Shown: piece after piece, positions 23,915 through 33,052 of the stretch
Layout: every line of letters starts with the position of its first letter
Position numbering within the stretch: the stretch's first letter is position 1
Source: Brevundimonas sp.
GTDB taxonomy: Bacteria; Pseudomonadota; Alphaproteobacteria; Caulobacterales; Caulobacteraceae
Length of the DNA stretch: 64,000 bases
NCBI GenBank assembly: GCA_003248965.1
Contig: QFQU01000012.1
Span: 1-64,000 of the forward strand
Reading direction: 5' to 3'
Program-made: the position numbers and the translations under genes
The notes under the pieces: model-generated
Told to the model about the DNA's origin: nothing
The model's input: the letters and a program-made list of their open reading frames with translations, nothing else
The model's database searches: none

Positions 23915-26218
23915 TCAGGCCGTCTCTTCTTCCTCGGCCTTCGCCGGAGCGCCCGAGGGGCCGGCGATGTCGAAGTCGATCTTGCCGTCCTTCAGCTGGA
24001 CCTTGACGTGTCCGCCGCGCGTCAGGCGGCCGAACAGGATGTCGTCGGCCAGCGGCTTCTTGATCGAGTCCTGAATGACCCGCGCCAGCGGACGCGCGCC
24101 ATACAGTTCGTCGAAGCCGTTCTTGGCCAGCCAGTCGGCGGCTTCGTCGGTCAGTTCGATGGTGATGTTGCGGTCCGCCAGCTGGGCTTCGAGCTGAAGC
24201 ACGAACTTGGTCACGACCGAACGGATCGTCTCGGCGCCCAGCGGCTTGAAGGCCACGATGGCGTCCAGACGGTTCCTGAACTCGGGCGCGAACAGGCGCT
24301 GGATGGCCTTGTCATCCTCGCCCTCGACCTTGCCCCGGCCGAAGCCGATAGAGGCGCGGGCGTTGTCGGCGGCCCCGGCATTGGTGGTCATGATCAGGAT
24401 GACGTTCCTGAAATCGACCTTCTTGCCGACCGCATCGGTCAGCATGCCGTTGTCCATCACCTGAAGCAGGATGTTGTAGACGTCCGGGTGCGCCTTCTCG
24501 ATCTCGTCCAGCAGGATGACGGCGTGCGGATGCTGGTCCACCGCGTCGGTCAGCAGACCGCCCTGGTCATGGCCGACATAGCCCGGAGGCGCGCCGATCA
24601 GACGGCTGACCGTGTGCCGCTCCATATATTCGGACATGTCGAACCGCTGCATCTCGATGCCCAGTGTGGCGGCGAGCTGCTTGGCCACCTCGGTCTTGCC
24701 CACGCCGGTCGGGCCGCTGAACAGGAAGCTGCCGATGGGCTTGTTCGGATCGCGCAGACCCGCCCGCGCCAGCTTCATCGCCGCCGAGACCTGTTCGATG
24801 GCCTGTTCCTGACCGAAGACGACGCGCTTCAGATCGGTTTCCAGCTCGCGCAGGCTTTCGGTGTCGGACTTGGACACCGACTTGGCCGGGATGCGGGCCA
24901 TCTTGGCGATGACGGCCTCGACCTCCTTCTGGCCGATGACCTTCTTGCGCTTGGATTCGGTCAGCAGCATCTGCGACGCCCCGGCCTCGTCGATCACGTC
25001 GATCGCCTTGTCCGGCAGTTTGCGGTCGGTCATGTAGCGGGCCGACAGTTCGACCGCGGTGCGGATGGCGCTGTCGGTGTAGCGGACCTTGTGGTGCTGC
25101 TCGTAGTAGGTCTTGAGCCCCTTCAGGATCTTGACCGTATCCTCGACCGTCGGCTCGTTGACGTCGATCTTCTGGAAGCGACGCACCAGGGCGCGGTCCT
25201 TCTCGAAGTGCTGGCGATATTCCTTATAGGTCGTCGATCCCATGCAGCGCAGGGTGCCGGACGCCAGGGCGGGCTTCAGCAGGTTGGAGGCGTCCATCGC
25301 CCCACCCGAGGTCGCGCCCGCGCCGATCACCGTGTGGATCTCGTCGATGAAGAGGACCGCATTGTCGTGGTTCTCCAGCTCCTTGACCACCTGTTTCAGC
25401 CGCTCCTCGAAGTCGCCGCGATAACGGGTGCCGGCCAGCAACGCGCCCATGTCCAGGCTGTAGATGGTGGCGTCTTTCAGGACGTCGGGCACCTCGCCAT
25501 TGACGATCTTGCGGGCCAGACCCTCGGCGATGGCGGTCTTGCCGACGCCCGGATCGCCGACCAGCAGCGGGTTGTTCTTGGTGCGGCGGCACAGGATCTG
25601 GATCGAACGATCCACCTCGGCCTGACGACCGATCAGGGGATCGACCTTGCCCTGGCGCGACTTCTCGTTGAGGTCGACGCAATAGGCCTCCAGCGCCTCG
25701 CCGCCTTGTTTGACGGCCGACTGATCCTCGGCCTCTTCGGGCGAAGCGCCCTTGGCGGGCTTGGCCTCGGATGCGCCGGCCTTCTTGGCGATGCCGTGGG
25801 CGATGAAGTTCACCGCGTCATAGCGGGTCATGTCCTGCTCCTGCAGGAAATAGGCGGCGTGGCTTTCGCGCTCGGAGAAGATGGCGACCAGCACGTTGGC
25901 GCCGGACACTTCCTCGCGGCCGGACGACTGGACGTGGATCACCGCGCGCTGGATCACACGCTGGAAACCGGCGGTCGGCTTGGCGTCCTCACCGTCGGCG
26001 GTGGCCAGGGCGGCCAGATCGTTGTCGACATAGAGGGTCAGCGCCGTCTTCAGCGCGTTCAGATCGACGTTGCAGGCGCCCATGACGCCGGACGCATCCG
26101 GGTCGTCGATCAGCGCCAGAAGCAGATGCTCCAGCGTGGCGTATTCGTGCCTGCGCGCATTGGCGTAGGCCACGGCGCGGTGCAGGGTTTCTTCGAGAGG
26201 ACGGGAAAACGAAGGCAT
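23915..26218 (-). CDS. clpA: ClpA ATPase subunit of the ClpAP protease
   Basis: A 767-residue Hsp100 unfoldase that threads proteins into ClpP. The N-terminal Clp-N repeat domain (about 1-145) is followed by AAA+ module 1 with Walker A G-D-P-G-V-G-K-T and Walker B L-F-I-D-E, and by module 2 with G-P-T-G-V-G-K-T and L-L-D-E-I. An E-K-A-H-P-D-V sensor region is clear. The M-type coiled-coil of ClpB is missing, confirming ClpA. The C terminus has a Pro/Ala/Glu-rich tail. The start at 26218 follows the clpS stop by 13 bases, so clpS-clpA is an operon. Confidence 0.96.
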   Translation of the reverse strand: MPSFSRPLEETLHRAVAYANARRHEYATLEHLLLALIDDPDASGVMGACNVDLNALKTALTLYVDNDLAALATADGEDAKPTAGFQRVIQRAVIHVQSSGREEVSGANVLVAIFSERESHAAYFLQEQDMTRYDAVNFIAHGIAKKAGASEAKPAKGASPEEAEDQSAVKQGGEALEAYCVDLNEKSRQGKVDPLIGRQAEVDRSIQILCRRTKNNPLLVGDPGVGKTAIAEGLARKIVNGEVPDVLKDATIYSLDMGALLAGTRYRGDFEERLKQVVKELENHDNAVLFIDEIHTVIGAGATSGGAMDASNLLKPALASGTLRCMGSTTYKEYRQHFEKDRALVRRFQKIDVNEPTVEDTVKILKGLKTYYEQHHKVRYTDSAIRTAVELSARYMTDRKLPDKAIDVIDEAGASQMLLTESKRKKVIGQKEVEAVIAKMARIPAKSVSKSDTESLRELETDLKRVVFGQEQAIEQVSAAMKLARAGLRDPNKPIGSFLFSGPTGVGKTEVAKQLAATLGIEMQRFDMSEYMERHTVSRLIGAPPGYVGHDQGGLLTDAVDQHPHAVILLDEIEKAHPDVYNILLQVMDNGMLTDAVGKKVDFRNVILIMTTNAGAADNARASIGFGRGKVEGEDDKAIQRLFAPEFRNRLDAIVAFKPLGAETIRSVVTKFVLQLEAQLADRNITIELTDEAADWLAKNGFDELYGARPLARVIQDSIKKPLADDILFGRLTRGGHVKVQLKDGKIDFDIAGPSGAPAKAEEEETA

Positions 26219-26231
26219 CGGGAGGCTCCTC

Positions 26232-26561
26232 TCAGTCCTTTTCCATCGTGCATTGCAAAGGGTGCTGGTGGCGGCGCGCCGTCTCGATGACCTGCGCAAC
26301 CTTGGTCTCGGCGACCTCGTAGGTGAAGACGCCGCAGACGCCGACGCCATGCTGATGCACATGCAGCATGACGCGGGTGGCCTCCTCGCGGCTCTTCTGG
26401 AAGAACCGCTCCAGCACATAGACGACGAATTCCATCGGCGTGTAGTCGTCGTTCAGGATCAGCACCCGATAGAGCGAGGGCTTCTGAAGCTTCGGCTTGG
26501 TTTCGGTGACGACGGCGGTTCCTTGTCCGCCGCCGGTCTCACCGGGCCTTTGAATGGGCAT
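26232..26561 (-). CDS. clpS: ClpS adaptor for ClpAP (N-degron recognition)
   Basis: A 109-residue adaptor. It shows the ClpS core N-D-D-Y-T-P-M-E-F-V, V-M-L-H-V-H-Q-H-G, and T-Y-E-V-A-E-T-K. It binds destabilising N-terminal residues and delivers substrates to ClpA, encoded directly downstream. The N-terminal 30 residues are low-complexity, as is normal for the family. Alphaproteobacteria often have a second clpS; only this one is in the window. Confidence 0.95.
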   Translation of the reverse strand: MPIQRPGETGGGQGTAVVTETKPKLQKPSLYRVLILNDDYTPMEFVVYVLERFFQKSREEATRVMLHVHQHGVGVCGVFTYEVAETKVAQVIETARRHQHPLQCTMEKD

Positions 26562-26732
26562 TCGTGTTCCGTAATCGGGGAGTCGTCTTGGTTCTCAGAT
26601 AGGGAATGATGGCCTGAATTGAAGCGGCGTCCAGTCACGGCTTTCGTGAAGAGCGTCTGACAAAGATTTCACGTGATCCAAGGCGGTCAACGGCTCAGGT
26701 TGAACGCCTCAGTTGAACAGCTCCCGATCGCC

Positions 26733-27206
26733 ATGCCCGCCGCCCTCGTCGCCGCCCTTTCGCTCGCCGCCTTCGCCCAGCCTACCTCGCTCGAAACCGC
26801 CGTCATGGCGGCTGACGCGAAACTCTTCTCTGTCTTCTTCGAGGGCTGCGATCCGGCCGGACTTCGGGCCATGCTGACTGACGATTTCGAGTTTTTCGAC
26901 GACCGAGGCGGACGTGTGGCGACCGACGCCGACAGCTTCGTGGCGCAATACGCCGCGCGCTGTCACGACCGCAGCGCGCCCGACGCCTGGCGGACCCGGC
27001 GCGAGGCCTTGTCGGACGGCTTGGCCGTCTATCCCATCAGCAACTACGGTGCGGTCGAAACGGGCGAGCACGTCTTCTACGAACGCCAGGGCGACGGACC
27101 CGAAACCCGCGTCGGGCGCGCCCGCTTCACGCAGATGTGGAAACAGGAAGGGACCGAGTGGAAGCTGGCGCGGGTCTTCAGCTACGACCATTCCGCCCTG
27201 CCCTGA
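26733..27206 (+). CDS. exported NTF2-like (DUF4440-type) protein
   Basis: A 157-residue protein: a short signal peptide (M-P-A-A-L-V-A-A-L-S-L-A-A-F-A) then an NTF2-like/SnoaL-like domain (D-A-K-L-F-S-V-F-F-E-G-C-D, M-L-T-D-D-F-E-F-F, R-F-T-Q-M-W and W-K-L-A-R-V-F-S-Y-D). Small-molecule binding or an enzyme role cannot be decided. The start at ATG 26733 gives a clean signal peptide; a GTG at 26673 would add 20 residues. It is followed by a terminator. Confidence 0.75.
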   Translation: MPAALVAALSLAAFAQPTSLETAVMAADAKLFSVFFEGCDPAGLRAMLTDDFEFFDDRGGRVATDADSFVAQYAARCHDRSAPDAWRTRREALSDGLAVYPISNYGAVETGEHVFYERQGDGPETRVGRARFTQMWKQEGTEWKLARVFSYDHSALP

Positions 27207-27213
27207 CAGCAAA

Positions 27214-27241
27214 AAGGCCCCGGAGCGAACTCCGGGGCCTT
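27214..27241. terminator. bidirectional terminator
   Basis: A perfect 12-bp stem (27214-27225 and 27230-27241, loop CGAA), preceded by an A-run and followed by a T-rich stretch, between the NTF2-like gene and the phasin gene. Confidence 0.88.
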
Positions 27242-27267
27242 CTCGATTTTTTCAGGCGGTTCGCGGC

Positions 27268-27738
27268 TTAGCGGGCGGCCTGGAAGGTTTCGACCGAGGC
27301 GGTGACGCGCTCGTTGATCGGCTTCAGGCTGTCCTTGACCGTCGCGGTCATGATCTCGTTGGCCTTGGTCATTTCGGCGACATAGCGCTCCATCGACTTC
27401 TTGGCCCAGGAGGTCTGCAGTTCGAAGAACTCCTGCACCGAACGGGCGGCCGTCAGTTCCTTGGAAGCGGCGACGCCTTCTTCCCACGAGGATTTGGCGA
27501 AGCCCAGGGCTTGTTGCGACAGAGCCTCGGCGCCTTTCTGGGCGACGCTGGCCGACTCGACCAGGGCTTCCAGGTTCTTCTTGCCGTGGGCGTTCAGCTC
27601 GGCCAGCGAGGCGACGGACTTGTCCATGCCTTCGCGGAAAGCCTTGGCGCCGGCGGCCTGGGCGGTCTCGATCTGCTCCTTGGCCTTGGCGGCGGTCTGT
27701 TCGACGGTCTTCTTCACGGTTTCGGCGGTGTCGGCCAT
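27268..27738 (-). CDS. phasin-family protein
   Basis: A 156-residue, almost wholly helical protein of the phasin type, which coats polyhydroxyalkanoate granules or acts more generally as a small stress-linked amphipathic protein. It has a Lys/Ala/Glu-rich N terminus and the phasin core (F-E-L-Q-T-S-W-A-K-K-S-M-E-R-Y-V-A-E-M-T-K). No PHA synthase is in the window. It ends near a terminator and has a candidate promoter upstream; it seems to be monocistronic. Confidence 0.92.
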   Translation of the reverse strand: MADTAETVKKTVEQTAAKAKEQIETAQAAGAKAFREGMDKSVASLAELNAHGKKNLEALVESASVAQKGAEALSQQALGFAKSSWEEGVAASKELTAARSVQEFFELQTSWAKKSMERYVAEMTKANEIMTATVKDSLKPINERVTASVETFQAAR

Positions 27739-27808
27739 GATCTTGTCTCCAAAGACGCCCCGGCTTGGCGGGACGCGGGGTTGGGGGAAGCACTCTGCTC
27801 TTACACGT

Positions 27809-27837
27809 CATATATTGCATGTGCGAAAAGACTTCAA
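27809..27837 (-). promoter_or_regulatory. candidate promoter of the phasin gene
   Basis: On the minus strand TTGAAG and TATATG are separated by exactly 17 bases, about 70 bases upstream of the phasin start, in an unusually AT-rich stretch for this genome. This fits a sigma-70-type promoter. Confidence 0.5.
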
Positions 27838-28004
27838 GACATTTTGTGCAACGCAACATGACGATCGCATAACCGCGCTCGACGCTTCAAATTCGCGTTG
27901 ACGAGCGGTTAACCACCATGAAACCCCCGCTTCCTATGGTAGGGCTCAGTCGCGGCGGCCGGGGGGCCTGTCGCACCCTGCTCACCGAGGGTTCGTAACC
28001 GCCC

Positions 28005-29522
28005 ATGATGTCCCTGCTCCGCCGCGGCCTTTTCGCCCTCCTCGCCTTCTCCCTGATCACCCTGGGGACGAACGTCAGGCCGATCGAGGCCCAGTCGCAG
28101 GAAAACAGCCGCTACGCCGCCGTGGTGGTGGACGCCGCCACCGGCGAAGTCCTGTTTTCGCGTCATGCCGACAGCAGCCGATTCCCGGCGTCGCTGACCA
28201 AGATGATGACGCTCTATCTGACGTTCGAAGCCCTTTCGCAGGGCAAGGCGCATCTGGACGACGTATTGACCGTCTCGCCCCGCGCCGCGTCCCAACCGCC
28301 CTCGAAACTGGGCCTGCCGGCGGGTCAGACCATCACCCTGGACGACGCCATGCGCGCCACCGCCGTGCGTTCAGCCAACGACATGGCCCTGGCCATCGGC
28401 GAACACATCGGGGGGTCCGAAGCCAATTTCACCGCCATGATGACGCGCAAGGCCCATCAGCTCGGCATGACCCACACCCGCTACTACACGGCCAACGGTC
28501 TGCCCGACGCCCGCCAGGTCACGACGGCCCGCGATCAGGCGACGCTGGCGCGCGCCATCATGCGCGATTTCCCGCAGTACTACAGCTACTTCGGCCTGCA
28601 CGACTGGGCCTACAACGGCCGCAGCTATCGCAACACCAACGGCCTGTTGCCGACGGGTCGCGGCTATGACGGCATGAAGACCGGTTACACCAACGCCTCG
28701 GGCTACAATCTGGCCGCCTCGGCCGTGCGTGACGGGCGACGACTGATCACCGTGGTTCTGGGCGGCCGTTCCAGCGCCAGCCGCAACGCCCATGTCGCGG
28801 AATTGATGGACACTGGCTTCGAGGTCGAACGCCGCCGCGCCCAGGGCGAGAACATCCAGATCGCCCAGACCTTCTTCGAACAGCGCGGCTTCGGCCTGGG
28901 CGGCGAAAGCCAGTCGGTCGGGGCGCCCATCGCCTACGCCTCCCTGAACGCCAGCGACGACGAGGAGACCGGCGCCGAATCCTCCACCGCCGTGGCCTAT
29001 ACCGCCGCCCCGGCCCCCGCAGCCCTGCCGACGCGCATCACGCCCGCGCCGTCCGAACGCGCCGCCAGCCAGCGCGCGGCCGCCACAGCCCAGACCGCTG
29101 GTCAATTGGCCGCCGGTCAATTGACCGCCGCGCAGCCCGCCGCCGCCGCGACCGCCGCGTCGTCCCGCGCGCCGCACAACGTCACCGCTTCTCTGAACGG
29201 CGCCCCGCGCGGCGCGACCGCCGCGCCCTCGACCACGCCGCGTCGCACGGCGCCTCAGACTGCCCGTGAAACGGCGCGCGCCCCGGCCGGCCGCTGGGCC
29301 GTGCAGGTCGGCGCCTTCCGCGACGAAAAGGTCGCCAACGACTGGCTTGGAGAGGTCAGCCGACGCTTCCGCGCCCAGTTCGCCAGCGCACAGCGCGACG
29401 TGCAGACCGCTGGCGACTGGTATCGCTCACGCTTCACCGGCCTGACGGAAGACGGGGCCAAGGCGGCCTGCGACGCCCTGGCCGAGCGTCGCGTCACCTG
29501 TATGGTCATCCGTCCCGGCTGA
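28005..29522 (+). CDS. D-alanyl-D-alanine carboxypeptidase-type protein with SPOR domain
   Basis: A 505-residue penicillin-binding-protein-like serine peptidase (S11 family), which trims peptidoglycan stem peptides in the periplasm. The signal peptide is at about 1-30. Catalytic motifs are S-L-T-K (S63, K66), S-A-N near 125, and K-T-G near 226. After the catalytic domain comes a long Ala/Pro/Thr/Gln-rich linker (about 320-425), then a SPOR domain (W-A-V-Q-V-G-A-F through the end), which usually binds denuded glycan at division sites. This S11-SPOR architecture is common in Alphaproteobacteria. The linker carries a small repeat, G-Q-L-A-A-G-Q-L-T-A-A-Q. Confidence 0.92.
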   Translation: MMSLLRRGLFALLAFSLITLGTNVRPIEAQSQENSRYAAVVVDAATGEVLFSRHADSSRFPASLTKMMTLYLTFEALSQGKAHLDDVLTVSPRAASQPPSKLGLPAGQTITLDDAMRATAVRSANDMALAIGEHIGGSEANFTAMMTRKAHQLGMTHTRYYTANGLPDARQVTTARDQATLARAIMRDFPQYYSYFGLHDWAYNGRSYRNTNGLLPTGRGYDGMKTGYTNASGYNLAASAVRDGRRLITVVLGGRSSASRNAHVAELMDTGFEVERRRAQGENIQIAQTFFEQRGFGLGGESQSVGAPIAYASLNASDDEETGAESSTAVAYTAAPAPAALPTRITPAPSERAASQRAAATAQTAGQLAAGQLTAAQPAAAATAASSRAPHNVTASLNGAPRGATAAPSTTPRRTAPQTARETARAPAGRWAVQVGAFRDEKVANDWLGEVSRRFRAQFASAQRDVQTAGDWYRSRFTGLTEDGAKAACDALAERRVTCMVIRPG

Positions 29523-29528
29523 TCCGTC

Positions 29529-29891
29529 TCAGGCCGCGCGCCGATCGTCGCCGCCGCCGATGAAGGCGCCGGCCAGCCAGCTGACCACGCCTGTCACGAT
29601 GGCCGCACCGATCCCGGCCCAAAGACCGTCGACGACGAATCCGCCCAGGAACATGGCGGTCAGGCCGATCATGGCGGCGTTCACCACCAGCAGGAACAGG
29701 CCCAGGGTCACGACCGTGATCGGGAAGGTCAGCACGACCATGATCGGCCGCACGATCGCATTGACGACGCCCAGAATGATCGCCGCCGCGATCAGAGAGC
29801 CGGTATTGGTGAAATCGACGCCCGGCACCACCTGGGCCGACAGCCAAAGGCCCGCCATTGTAACAAGTGCCTGAATGATGAAGCGGATCAT
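29529..29891 (-). CDS. small four-helix membrane protein (phage-holin 4 / PF04020 type)
   Basis: A 120-residue protein with four closely spaced hydrophobic segments (about 5-24, 32-52, 55-78 and 88-110). It matches the pattern of PF04020 family members (V-N-A-I-V-R-P-I, then F-P-I-T, then L-G-L-F-L-L-V-V-N). Despite the family name these are ordinary chromosomal inner-membrane proteins of unknown role, not evidence of a phage. It is convergent with the carboxypeptidase gene. Confidence 0.88.
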   Translation of the reverse strand: MIRFIIQALVTMAGLWLSAQVVPGVDFTNTGSLIAAAIILGVVNAIVRPIMVVLTFPITVVTLGLFLLVVNAAMIGLTAMFLGGFVVDGLWAGIGAAIVTGVVSWLAGAFIGGGDDRRAA

Positions 29892-29999
29892 GGCGTCCTC
29901 CTAGGATTGAAGCTTCACCATAACGCATCATGGCGACGAAGGCTCCCCTCGTGCGCGCACGACTGCTATCCAAGGGTCCGACCGATACGGAGACCGCCC

Positions 30000-30437
30000 A
30001 TGAGCCTGCACGGCGCCTATGACCCCGACAACATCTTCGCCAAGATCCTGCGCGGCGAGATTCCGTCGGTGAAGGTCTGGGAGGACGATCACGTCCTGGC
30101 CTTCATGGACGTCTTTCCCCAGTCCGAAGGCCATGTGCTGATCATCGCCAAACAGTCCCAGGCGCGCAATCTGCTGGAGGTGGAGCCCGAGGTGCTGCAA
30201 CGCCTGACCGCGGCCCTGCAACGCACGGCCAGGGCGGTCGAAAAGGCGCTGAAGCCCGAAGGTCTGGCGATCATGCAGTTCAACGGCGACGCAGGCGGGC
30301 AGACCGTCTTCCACCTTCATTTCCACATCATTCCGCGCTGGCGCGACCGCGACCTGAAGGGTCACGGCCATGCCCCCATGGCCGACGCCGCCACCCTGAA
30401 GGGCCTGGCCGACCGGATCGCCGCCGAACTGGACTGA
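30000..30437 (+). CDS. HIT-family protein (Hint/FHIT-like nucleotide hydrolase)
   Basis: A 145-residue histidine-triad protein. The motif H-L-H-F-H-I-I-P is complete. Family members cleave nucleoside phosphoramidates or dinucleoside polyphosphates. The N terminus (N-I-F-A-K-I-L-R-G-E-I-P) is typical of bacterial HinT. The ATG at 30000 starts the conserved region; upstream in-frame codons are unrelated. It is convergent with regA, ending 3 bases before its stop. Confidence 0.93.
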   Translation: MSLHGAYDPDNIFAKILRGEIPSVKVWEDDHVLAFMDVFPQSEGHVLIIAKQSQARNLLEVEPEVLQRLTAALQRTARAVEKALKPEGLAIMQFNGDAGGQTVFHLHFHIIPRWRDRDLKGHGHAPMADAATLKGLADRIAAELD

Positions 30438-30440
30438 CCC

Positions 30441-30977
30441 TCAGGTCACACGACGCTTTTCCAGCTTTCGGGCCAGGGTGCGCCGGTGCATGCCCAGACG
30501 CCGCGCCGCCTCGGAGATGTTGAAGTCCGTCTCGACCAGGGTCTCGTGGATCCGCTCCCACTCCAAGGTCTTGATCGAGGTCGGGCGCGTGCCCAGCGGC
30601 GTGTCCGCGTCGCCGCCCGCCCGGCCGAAGGCGGCCTCGATGTCGTCGGTGCTGGCCGGCTTGGCCAGATAGTGCCGCGCGCCCAGCTTGATCGCCTCGA
30701 CCGCCGTGGCGATGCTGGCGAAACCGGTCAGGACGACGATGTCCATCTGCGGATCGAAGGCGTGCAGCGTCTCCACGCAGCTTAGGCCCGACGCGCCGCC
30801 CAGCTTCAGATCGACCACGGCGTATCCCGGCCGATGCGTCTTCAACACCTCGGCCATGGCCTCGGGCCCGGCGGCGGTCACGACCCTGTAGCCGCGTCGC
30901 TCGAAAGAGCGTTTCAGCGTCGCCGAAAAGGAGGCGTCGTCCTCCACGATCAGCAGCAGTCGCGCGTCTTCGGTCAT
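30441..30977 (-). CDS. regA: RegA/PrrA/ActR-type response regulator
   Basis: A 178-residue two-domain regulator. The receiver domain has D56 as phosphoacceptor and the switch Lys in L-A-K-P. A Fis-type helix-turn-helix at the C terminus (N-I-S-E-A-A-R-R-L-G-M-H-R-R-T-L-A-R-K-L) is very similar to the RegA/PrrA/ActR consensus. In Rhodobacter the orthologous system controls respiration, photosynthesis and other redox genes. The start overlaps the sensor stop by ATGA (30974-30977), so both are made in step. It is the last gene of the apparent cyo operon. Confidence 0.92.
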   Translation of the reverse strand: MTEDARLLLIVEDDASFSATLKRSFERRGYRVVTAAGPEAMAEVLKTHRPGYAVVDLKLGGASGLSCVETLHAFDPQMDIVVLTGFASIATAVEAIKLGARHYLAKPASTDDIEAAFGRAGGDADTPLGTRPTSIKTLEWERIHETLVETDFNISEAARRLGMHRRTLARKLEKRRVT

Positions 30978-32299
30978 CGCCGGTCTCCTTCCTCCGGCGC
31001 CAGGGCCGACAACGGCAGTCGCAGCCGCACCTCGCCGCCGCCCGCCGGCGGATTGGCCGCTTCGACCGTTCCGCCCAGAGAGCGTATCACGTTCATCAAC
31101 AGGAACAGGCCCAGTCCCGCCCCCGGCCGCGTCTTGGTGGAAGTATAGGGCTTGCCCAGTCGATCCAGGATTTCGGGCGCGAAGCCGGGGCCGTCGTCAC
31201 GGACCGTGATCTCCAGCAGTTCGCCCGCCTGGCCCAGGGTGACGACGATCCGACGCGCCCCCGCCTCGGCGGCGTTGTCGAACAGGACGCCCAGCACCTG
31301 GCGCAGGGCCGGATCGGCGATGATGGCCGGGTCCTGGCTCAGTTGGTCGTGGATCTCCACCGCCACGCCCTCGGCGCTGCTGGCCTCGACAACGGCCCGG
31401 ATGAAGGCGCGCACCGTGGTGCGCTCGGGCGCCTGTCCCCTCGCCTCGCCCGCCGACATCAGGATGCCGGTGACGATGGCCTTGCACCGCTCGACCTCGG
31501 CCCGCATGGTGGTCATATCCTGGGCCAGATCAGGATCGTCGGCCAGCCGCGGCATCCGCTTCCAGTCGCTCAGGATCACCGACAGGGACGCCAGGGGCGT
31601 GCCCAGTTCGTGCGCGGCGCCCGAGGCCAGAAGCCCCATCCGCACGATATGATCGTGTTCCACCGCCCGCTGGCGCATGTCGGCCATGGAGGCGTCCCGC
31701 TCCCTAAGGTTCTGGCTGATCCGCGTCACGAACAGCACCAGCAGAACCGCCATCAGCACGAAACAGATCAAACTGCCCTGCAGATAGAGGCTCAACAACG
31801 CGTCTTCGCGCGTCGGCGGCAGGGCCAGGGGTCGGTTGCGAAGGCCCAGGCCCGCGAAACACAGGCTGGTCAGGGCGATCAGCGCCCAGGCGTAGACCGG
31901 CGCCAGCAGCACCGCGCCCAGCACCACCTGAAGCAGATAAAGCGCAACGAACGGATTGGCCGCGCCTCCGGTCAGATACAGCAGCCAAGTCAGGGCCGTC
32001 ACATCGGCCAGAAGGGCGAACATCAGCCCCTGATCCGTCACCCCGCCGGCCCGCGCCGAAATGGCCGCCGACAGCAGATTGACCGCCACCAGGCCCGCAG
32101 GCGCCATCAGCAGCAGTCCGACCGGCAGCGGAATGCGCATGGCGTAGTGGACCAGCAGGATCGTCGCCACCTGCCCCGCCACCGCCAGCCAACGCAGCTG
32201 GATCAGCAGCAGCATGTTCCGACGGTTGGCCCCGTCGTGCGACAGAACGCCCTCGTTCCAGCCGCCCAGCCCCAGAAGATGACGCAGCGACGCGTTCAT
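30974..32299 (-). CDS. regB: RegB/PrrB-type redox sensor histidine kinase
   Basis: A 441-residue membrane kinase with six or so hydrophobic segments in residues 30-200. The signature G-G-A-A-N-P-F, linked to ubiquinone sensing in RegB, is present. The H-box reads G-A-A-H-E-L-G-T-P-L. An E-R-C-K motif downstream matches the position of the redox-active Cys of RegB, as far as I recall. The ATPase domain has D-D-G-P-G-F and G-L-G-L-F-L. Its start overlaps the SURF1 stop (32296-32299), so it is translated as part of the oxidase operon. It probably lets the quinone or oxygen state set cyo expression. Confidence 0.92.
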   Translation of the reverse strand: MNASLRHLLGLGGWNEGVLSHDGANRRNMLLLIQLRWLAVAGQVATILLVHYAMRIPLPVGLLLMAPAGLVAVNLLSAAISARAGGVTDQGLMFALLADVTALTWLLYLTGGAANPFVALYLLQVVLGAVLLAPVYAWALIALTSLCFAGLGLRNRPLALPPTREDALLSLYLQGSLICFVLMAVLLVLFVTRISQNLRERDASMADMRQRAVEHDHIVRMGLLASGAAHELGTPLASLSVILSDWKRMPRLADDPDLAQDMTTMRAEVERCKAIVTGILMSAGEARGQAPERTTVRAFIRAVVEASSAEGVAVEIHDQLSQDPAIIADPALRQVLGVLFDNAAEAGARRIVVTLGQAGELLEITVRDDGPGFAPEILDRLGKPYTSTKTRPGAGLGLFLLMNVIRSLGGTVEAANPPAGGGEVRLRLPLSALAPEEGDRR

Positions 32300-33000
32300 G
32301 GCCGTCGCCGCCGTTCCTCGCGCCAGAACAGCCCGTATGCGACCAGGGTCAGCATGGCCATGCCGAGCCAGGTCAGGGCGTAGATCAGATGGCTGTTGGG
32401 AAAGCGGATGACCGTCAGTCCGCCGCGCGGCCAGCCGCCTGGATTGGCCCGCCCGTCCGCGTCGACGAAATAGGGCGCCGTGTGCGTCAGCCCCCTTCGC
32501 GCGGCGATGGCGGCGACGTCGCGTGACCGCCAGCGGTCGCCGGCCGGATCGTTGGCCCGCAGGAAGCCGCCTTTGGGCTCGCTGATGCGCAACAGACCGA
32601 CCACGGTGCGCGGTCCCCCGACCTGGCCGTCTGCGCGCATCGCCGGATCGCGCCGGTCAGGCGTGACGAAGCCGCGATTGACCAGAACGGTGAAGCCGCG
32701 ATCCTCCACCAAAGGCGTCATGACCCAGAAACCCGCGCCCAGATCCGTCACCGCCTGAACCAGGGTCTCCTGATCGTGGCGAAAGACGCCATGAAGGACG
32801 ACGCGCCGATACTGATCCCCTTCGCGCGTGATAGCGGACCAGCGGTCCGGACCCGGCGCGGGAACGGGCGCGGCGTGGACGCGGGCGTCCACCTGGGCGA
32901 TCAGGGCCGTCTTCCAGGCCAGTCGCTGCACCTGCCATCCGCCTAGCGCCAGGAAGCCGACGAACAGCGCCAGCGCCGCGACCGAGGCGACGATGCGCAT
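32296..33000 (-). CDS. SURF1-family cytochrome oxidase assembly protein
   Basis: A 234-residue SURF1 protein with one membrane helix at each end (about 5-22 and 205-225) and a periplasmic loop between them. L-G-x-W-Q-V-Q-R-L near residue 20 and V-N-R-G-F-V-T are the family marks, and N-S-H-L-I-Y-A-L-T-W-L-G the C-terminal one. SURF1 helps insert haem into subunit I of terminal oxidases, fitting its place after cyoD. Confidence 0.92.
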   Translation of the reverse strand: MRIVASVAALALFVGFLALGGWQVQRLAWKTALIAQVDARVHAAPVPAPGPDRWSAITREGDQYRRVVLHGVFRHDQETLVQAVTDLGAGFWVMTPLVEDRGFTVLVNRGFVTPDRRDPAMRADGQVGGPRTVVGLLRISEPKGGFLRANDPAGDRWRSRDVAAIAARRGLTHTAPYFVDADGRANPGGWPRGGLTVIRFPNSHLIYALTWLGMAMLTLVAYGLFWREERRRRP

Positions 33001-33052
33001 CGATCGTGATCGCGGCGCCCGGATGGATGAATGGTCGGTGATCGCGCCCTCG

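Noticed and set aside
24008..26290. A 760-codon open frame antisense to clpA
   Set aside because: It mirrors the well-supported clpA gene and shows no family motif.
27896..27925. TTAACC sequence as a CtrA half-site upstream of the carboxypeptidase gene
   Set aside because: Only one half of the motif is present with no second half at the right spacing.
29529..29891. Phage holin, as a sign of a prophage
   Set aside because: PF04020-type proteins are widespread chromosomal membrane proteins, and no other phage genes are nearby.
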